Below are positions 59,504 to 64,000 of a DNA stretch of 64,000 nucleotides, one piece after another. The notes beneath the pieces are model-generated. The model was not told the origin of the DNA, did no database searches, and was given only the letters and a program-made list of their open reading frames with translations. Source of the stretch: Longicatena caecimuris (GTDB taxonomy: Bacteria; Bacillota_I; Bacilli_A; Erysipelotrichales; Erysipelotrichaceae); NCBI RefSeq assembly GCF_004341945.1, contig NZ_SMBP01000003.1, forward strand, positions 121,841-185,840, in the 5' to 3' direction. Numbering within the stretch: the first letter of the stretch is position 1; every line of letters starts with the position of its first letter. Both the position numbers and the translations under genes were made by a program.

Positions 59504-61827
59504 AACATATGAAAGAGCGTTATGAAGAATTAGAATTAGATGCGGTCAAGGAACAAATCATACGTCATTGTTCCTTTTCCCTGGGAAAACAAAAAATTCG
59601 ACAGCTTTCCCCACGTTTTGAAGAGCTGTGGGTAAGGCGAGAATTAACAAGAACACAAGAAGCATTAACTTTAGTATACCGTTATGGAAATCTTCCTTTT
59701 CAGGGGGTACACGATATAGGAAATGCTATCGAAGATGCTCGACGAAACCGAACCCTTTCATGCTTAGAATTACGCCAAATTGCGGACAGTATTCGGGCGG
59801 TAGAACATGTCGTTTCGTATTTTAAAGCGAGTGAGGTAGAAACACCGCGCTTAAAAGAATTGATTGCTTCATTTGACCAGCCTATGCCTGTAGCTAATGC
59901 CATTGAGACATGTATTTCCAGTAGCTGTGAGGTCATGGATCAAGCAAGTGGTGAATTAAAAAGTATCCGAAAATCCATTCGCATGTGTGAAGGAGAAATT
60001 AGTAAAGAAGCACAACGCTTTATTGCCTCACATAGCACACAATTGATGGATACCATCACAACCATGCGCAATGATCGTATTTGTGTGTTGGTTAAGATAA
60101 GTGAGAAAAACAGTGTAGATGGCTTTATACATGGAGAAAGTGCATCTGGGCAAACGGCATATATAGAGCCGAAATCACTATTAATATTAAATAATCGTTT
60201 GGCTAGTTTAAAAAGTCGGGAACAAGAAGAAATTGCTCGTATTCTCTTTGCCTTGAGTCAGAAGGTTAAAACGGTTGCCCATGCATTAGAAGGTAACTTA
60301 GAAACCTTTGCCCTATTGGATGTCATTTTTTCTAAGGCCTTATGGGCAAAAGAAAAAAATGGCTGTATCGCTCAATTGGACAATCAGCATCACCATTTAT
60401 ATTTAAAGCAGGCAAAACATCCGCTCATCGATGAACAATATGTAGTAGCCAACACGTATGAGATCAAAGAACCATATCGCAGTTTATTGATCACCGGTAG
60501 TAATACCGGAGGAAAGACTGTCACCTTAAAAACCATTGGTTTATTTGTAGTTATGACAATGTGTGGAATGGCCGTAAGTGCACAAGAGGCCATCATACCT
60601 GTTTTCAATGGGGTATATGTGAATATTGGCGATGATCAATCTATTGCGGAATCACTATCAACATTCTCTTCTCATATATCACAATTAGCGGCTATATGTC
60701 ATAAAGCAGATGCGAATTCTTTAGTGTTACTAGATGAATTAGGCAATGGCACAGACCCCAAAGAAGGAGAGCCATTAGCCGTAGCTATTTTAGAAGAACT
60801 ATCCAGACGCAGAGCCACCATCATCGCCACAACACATTATTCTGCTTTAAAGAGCTATGCAGCCGGTAAGGAAGATATGCTGGTATCCAGTGTGGAGTTT
60901 GATATGGAAGCATTACGTCCGACATATCGTTATATCGAAGGTATCAGCGGTCAATCTAACGCTTTTGCTATCGCAGAACGTTATGGCTTAAGTAAGCGTA
61001 TCATTGCAGATGCCAAACGTCGCAAGGATGAACAAGCCAGTGTAAATGATATTGCAATGGAAAAGCTGGAACAGCTTACGATGGAAGTTGAGGAAAAGAA
61101 ACAAAAAATGGAACAACGGCTACAAGATGTACGTTTGTTACAAGAAACATTAGCTACGCAAAAAAGTAAGTTTGAAAAGGAAAAAGAACAGTTGTTGGAG
61201 CAGGTGAAAGCGGATGCTAAAAAGAAATTGGATGAAGTACAGGAAGAAGCTGAGCTGTTATTAGAAGAATTGAAACAAATGAAAGCAAACGCCAAGCCAC
61301 ATGAGATTACAGAACTGAAATCCGCTATGCGTAAGCTGCAAATAGACGATGAAGAATTAGTGGAAGAAAGTGATGAAGTCTTTGCCGTCGGCGATTATGT
61401 TAAGTTGAAAAAGTTAAATTATTATGGTGAGATCATCTCCATGAATAAAGATAAAGTGTGTGTATTAGCAAATGGTATGAAAATGAATACGACCACGAAG
61501 GACATCACACATGAAAAACGTAAGATCGTTAAAAAGAAAACGAAGGGCTATACAAAAAGCAGTATCACATCTTTCTCTATGGAATGTAATGTCATTGGTA
61601 TGCGTGTAGCAGAGGCAATACCAATCATCGATAAATATTTAGATAATGCGTTATTGGCTAAGGTATATCAGGTGCGCATCATTCATGGTATGGGAACAGG
61701 AAAGCTGCGTAAGGGCGTGCATGATTATCTGAAACATAATCCTCAAGTGGAAAGCTATACGATGGGCGGCCAAGGGGAAGGCGGCTTAGGTGCAACAGTT
61801 GTAAAATTGAAACAGAAAGGAAAGTAA
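59500..61827 (+). CDS. mutS2: MutS2 (ATPase with Smr domain)
   Basis: 775 residues. Walker A GSNTGGKTV near 331, Walker B LLDELGNGTDPKEG near 409, and a long coiled coil (about 510-610). A KOW-like region (about 628-660) is followed by the C-terminal Smr domain (about 690-775) with HGMGTGKLRKGV. The Smr LDLR element reads CNVI, so nuclease activity may be weakened. MutS2 suppresses recombination and rescues collided ribosomes. Confidence 0.96.
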   Translation: MKHMKERYEELELDAVKEQIIRHCSFSLGKQKIRQLSPRFEELWVRRELTRTQEALTLVYRYGNLPFQGVHDIGNAIEDARRNRTLSCLELRQIADSIRAVEHVVSYFKASEVETPRLKELIASFDQPMPVANAIETCISSSCEVMDQASGELKSIRKSIRMCEGEISKEAQRFIASHSTQLMDTITTMRNDRICVLVKISEKNSVDGFIHGESASGQTAYIEPKSLLILNNRLASLKSREQEEIARILFALSQKVKTVAHALEGNLETFALLDVIFSKALWAKEKNGCIAQLDNQHHHLYLKQAKHPLIDEQYVVANTYEIKEPYRSLLITGSNTGGKTVTLKTIGLFVVMTMCGMAVSAQEAIIPVFNGVYVNIGDDQSIAESLSTFSSHISQLAAICHKADANSLVLLDELGNGTDPKEGEPLAVAILEELSRRRATIIATTHYSALKSYAAGKEDMLVSSVEFDMEALRPTYRYIEGISGQSNAFAIAERYGLSKRIIADAKRRKDEQASVNDIAMEKLEQLTMEVEEKKQKMEQRLQDVRLLQETLATQKSKFEKEKEQLLEQVKADAKKKLDEVQEEAELLLEELKQMKANAKPHEITELKSAMRKLQIDDEELVEESDEVFAVGDYVKLKKLNYYGEIISMNKDKVCVLANGMKMNTTTKDITHEKRKIVKKKTKGYTKSSITSFSMECNVIGMRVAEAIPIIDKYLDNALLAKVYQVRIIHGMGTGKLRKGVHDYLKHNPQVESYTMGGQGEGGLGATVVKLKQKGK

Positions 61828-61831
61828 CGAA

Positions 61832-63613
61832 ATGGCAAATATGGCAAAGATACAAGATAAACTGGCCATTCTGCCAGCACTGCCCGGCTGTTATCTGATG
61901 AAAAATATAGATGGGGATATTATCTATGTCGGTAAAGCAAAAAAGCTGAAAAATCGTGTACGACAGTATTTTGTCGGTGCGCACGATTTTAAGACGACTA
62001 GATTGGTAGCCAATATTGATGATTTTGAATATATTGTCACCGGTAGTGAAAAAGAAGCATTGTTATTGGAAATTAATCTGATTAAGAAACACACTCCGCC
62101 TTACAACATCATGTTTATGGATGATAAGACCTATCCTTATATTAAATTGACCAAGGAAAAGGCACCGATTTTGCGTGTCGTGCGAAATACCAAAGACCGC
62201 AAAGCTGAATACTTTGGCCCTTTTCCTGATAGTGGTGCGGCTTGGGAAACAATGAAACTGTTAAATCAATTATACCCCTTACGGAAATGTCGCCATCTGC
62301 CTAAGAAAGCCTGTCTTTATTATCATATGGGACAATGTCTGGCACCATGTGAACAAGCGATAGATGAAAAGGTGTATGCCGATATGGCAAATGGAATCCG
62401 TAAATTTTTAAAGGGTGATGTTAAAGAAATCCTGACACAGTTAAAAGCCGACATGCAGCAGGCAAGTGAAGAACTGGCATTTGAAAAGGCGCAAGAAAAA
62501 TTAAATCTGATTCATGCCATTGAGCATGTGACAGCGAAACAGCAGATTGATTTTAAAGATCATAAGGATCGAGATGTGTTTGGGTATTATGTCGATAAAG
62601 GGTATATTTCCATTCAAGGATTCTTTGTGCGTGGAGGGAAACTCTTAGAACGTGAATTATCAATACAACCATTATATGAACAGCCCCAGGATGCCTTTAT
62701 TTCTTTTATCCTGCAGTATTATACAAAGAATCCATTGCCTCAGGAAATACTGTTACCAAAGGAATATGAAATAGAACACTTACAAGAAATATTAAGCGAA
62801 GCAAAAATCTTACAGCCGCTACGTGGTGATAAACTGAAACTGGTGGAAATGGTTTTGGCAAATGCTAAAAACGCGCATCAACAGAAATTTGAATTAGTTG
62901 AACGAAAAGAAAGCCGACGTGAAGAGGCGATGCAGCAATTATGTCAATTATTACATAAAGATATTCATCGCATTGAATTATTCGATAATTCACATATATC
63001 GGGTGCATTTAATGTTAGCGGCATGGTAGTCTTTAAAGATGGAGAACCATCACGACAGGATTATCGCACCTATCGTTTAGGCGAATATGTATCCGATTTG
63101 GACTCAATGAAGGAAGTTGTGTATCGTCGTTATTTTCGTTTATTAAAAGAAAAAGGACGTTTTCCGGATTTATTGATTGTCGATGGAGGCTATTTACAGA
63201 TAGAGGCGGCAAAAGAAATTATCGAAGCATTAGATGTGCCTGTTACGTTGTGCGGTCTGGTAAAAAATGACAATCACAGAACAGCAAATTTGATGAATGC
63301 GGAAGGTGAAATTCTTCCGGTAGAACGTGACAGTTCTTTGTTTTTCTTATTGACACAAATGCAGGATGAAGTTCACCGCTTTGCAATCAGTTATCATCGC
63401 AAATTACGAGGAAAAGCGATGACGAAATCAATTTTAGATGAAGTAGAAGGTATCGGAGAAGTACGAAAAAAAGAAATTTGGAAACATTTTAAATCTTTAA
63501 AGCGTTTAAAAGAAGCTGATGTAGATGAGATTGCGCAGGTTGTCCCGCGAAAGGTAGCACAAAATATCTTTAATATTTTGCATAGCACAGACCAAATTGA
63601 AAGTGATGCATAA
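61832..63613 (+). CDS. uvrC: UvrC excinuclease subunit C
   Basis: 593 residues. GIY-YIG nuclease domain (about 10-95, GCYLMKNIDGDIIYVGKAKK), Cys-rich segment CLYYHMGQCLAPC, UVR motif (about 200-235), RNase H-like C-terminal nuclease (FDNSHISG near 385, IVDGGYLQ near 448), and a helix-hairpin-helix tail (VEGIGEVRKKEIW). It makes both cuts in nucleotide excision repair with UvrB. Starts five bases after mutS2. Confidence 0.97.
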   Translation: MANMAKIQDKLAILPALPGCYLMKNIDGDIIYVGKAKKLKNRVRQYFVGAHDFKTTRLVANIDDFEYIVTGSEKEALLLEINLIKKHTPPYNIMFMDDKTYPYIKLTKEKAPILRVVRNTKDRKAEYFGPFPDSGAAWETMKLLNQLYPLRKCRHLPKKACLYYHMGQCLAPCEQAIDEKVYADMANGIRKFLKGDVKEILTQLKADMQQASEELAFEKAQEKLNLIHAIEHVTAKQQIDFKDHKDRDVFGYYVDKGYISIQGFFVRGGKLLERELSIQPLYEQPQDAFISFILQYYTKNPLPQEILLPKEYEIEHLQEILSEAKILQPLRGDKLKLVEMVLANAKNAHQQKFELVERKESRREEAMQQLCQLLHKDIHRIELFDNSHISGAFNVSGMVVFKDGEPSRQDYRTYRLGEYVSDLDSMKEVVYRRYFRLLKEKGRFPDLLIVDGGYLQIEAAKEIIEALDVPVTLCGLVKNDNHRTANLMNAEGEILPVERDSSLFFLLTQMQDEVHRFAISYHRKLRGKAMTKSILDEVEGIGEVRKKEIWKHFKSLKRLKEADVDEIAQVVPRKVAQNIFNILHSTDQIESDA

Positions 63614-63854
63614 CATAAAGATAGGTAGGAAATGTATAGGGGGGCTGCTTACGCAAAATATACTGACTCCAAGAGAGAAAGAAGTATTTGAACTTCTTAT
63701 CGCGAACTACAGTACAAGAGAAATTGCCAAACGTATGGGAATTTCAGACAAGACAGTGCGCAATCATATTTCCAACGTCATGTTAAAACTTGGCGTAAAG
63801 GGACGTGCACAGGCGGTTGTGGAGCTGCTGAAATTAGGTGAATTGCAGCTGTAG
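63606..63854 (+). CDS. gerE: GerE-like LuxR-type regulator
   Basis: About 82 residues, essentially only a LuxR helix-turn-helix. The core reads REKEVFELLIANYSTREIAK, then ISDKTVRNHISNVMLKLGVK and GRAQAVVELLKLGEL. This is very close to Bacillus GerE, the last mother-cell regulator of sporulation, as I remember it. Size and stand-alone domain also fit GerE. The start is uncertain: ATG 63606 overlaps the uvrC end, while a GGGGGG run at 63639-63644 could serve a later non-ATG start. In Bacillus gerE lies a few genes after uvrC. Confidence 0.8.
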   Translation: MHNIKIGRKCIGGLLTQNILTPREKEVFELLIANYSTREIAKRMGISDKTVRNHISNVMLKLGVKGRAQAVVELLKLGELQL

Positions 63855-63864
63855 ATATGCTTGC

Positions 63865-63905
63865 AAAAGGCAGATGATGACACATATGGAATCTGCCTTT
63901 TCTTC
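63865..63905 (+). terminator. Terminator after the gerE-like gene
   Basis: Eleven-base-pair stem AAAAGGCAGAT/ATCTGCCTTTT, then CTTC. Confidence 0.88.
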
Positions 63906-63907
63906 AT

Positions 63908-64000
63908 GTGTGGCGGGCATGCCACATATCTAGGGTGAAAATCCCTCGGGGCGTAGTTATCGACGAACCCAAGAGCGACTTGCAAGTTTCATATCGTGAG
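63908..64000 (+). mobile_element. Probable 5' end of a group II intron (cut by window edge)
   Basis: The sequence starting GTGTGGCGGGC at 63908 fits the GUGYG 5' boundary. It goes on with a short stem TGTGGC/GCCACA, AGGGTGAAAATCCCT (63932-63946) and GACTTGCAAGTTTC near the edge, which resembles conserved domain I of bacterial group II introns. It lies just after a terminator hairpin, the favoured insertion site of class C introns. Only 93 bases are visible and no reverse transcriptase gene is in view, so the call rests on pattern memory. Confidence 0.5.

Overview
The window is a 64 kb, AT-rich stretch of chromosome from a low-GC Gram-positive bacterium (Bacillota). Ribosome-binding sites are strong AGGAGG types, promoters are classical TTGACA/TATAAT types, and most operons end in hairpin-plus-T-run terminators. 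A SpoVID-like LysM protein next to valS and a GerE-like regulator after uvrC point to a spore-former. A full rnf operon, an ApbE flavin transferase and class I aldolase suggest an anaerobic fermenter of the gut type. I suspect Erysipelotrichia or a neighbouring lineage, but that placement is inference. I see no rRNA or tRNA genes.

Layout. 1-2.4 kb: end of a sugar/polyol dehydrogenase operon, then a lone phage-like gene. 2.5-7 kb: spoVID-like gene, a ruined antitoxin gene, and a T-box leader driving an acetyltransferase plus valS. 7.3-19 kb: one long chemosensory operon with CheW-like proteins, an EAL protein, CheR, two CheC-CheD pairs, an MCP, CheY, a REC-GGDEF protein, CheA and CheW, but no cheB and no flagellar gene. 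19-23.3 kb: branched-chain aminotransferase, class I aldolase, ApbE, one unknown. 23.6-28.7 kb: rnfCDGEA, a tiny Cys-rich gene, and a very short rnfB. 28.9-33 kb: tag glycosylase, two ECF S-components divergent from a MocR regulator, mgtC. 33-39.7 kb: a MATE exporter behind an attenuator-like leader, then a two-component system with an ABC transporter. 39.8-44.2 kb: glpK, two FMN-binding lipoproteins, a broken small gene, a NusG-II/Gx-transporter/TSCPD operon. 44.2-49.3 kb: heterodimeric ABC exporter, dUTPase, a dead C39-like peptidase gene. 49.4-53.6 kb: two PadR cassettes controlling membrane proteins. 53.6-57.5 kb: a candidate small RNA, lspA-rluD-rhomboid-dCMP deaminase, and a 51-residue membrane protein. 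57.6-64 kb: rnhC, cvpA, mutS2, uvrC, gerE-like, and the apparent 5' end of a group II intron.

How the genes fit together. ApbE would attach FMN to RnfD, RnfG and the small lipoproteins, so the flavin-based electron-transfer genes form a functional set although they are scattered. The chemosensory operon carries both a c-di-GMP synthase and a c-di-GMP phosphodiesterase, so its output may be c-di-GMP or surface behaviour rather than swimming. Several proteins keep a fold but lose catalytic residues: one CheD, one CheC site, a rhomboid, a MocR regulator. The most unusual items are the canonical/degenerate CheC-CheD pairing, the modified Rnf operon, the leader-peptide attenuator before the MATE gene, and the CCUCC-bearing small RNA.
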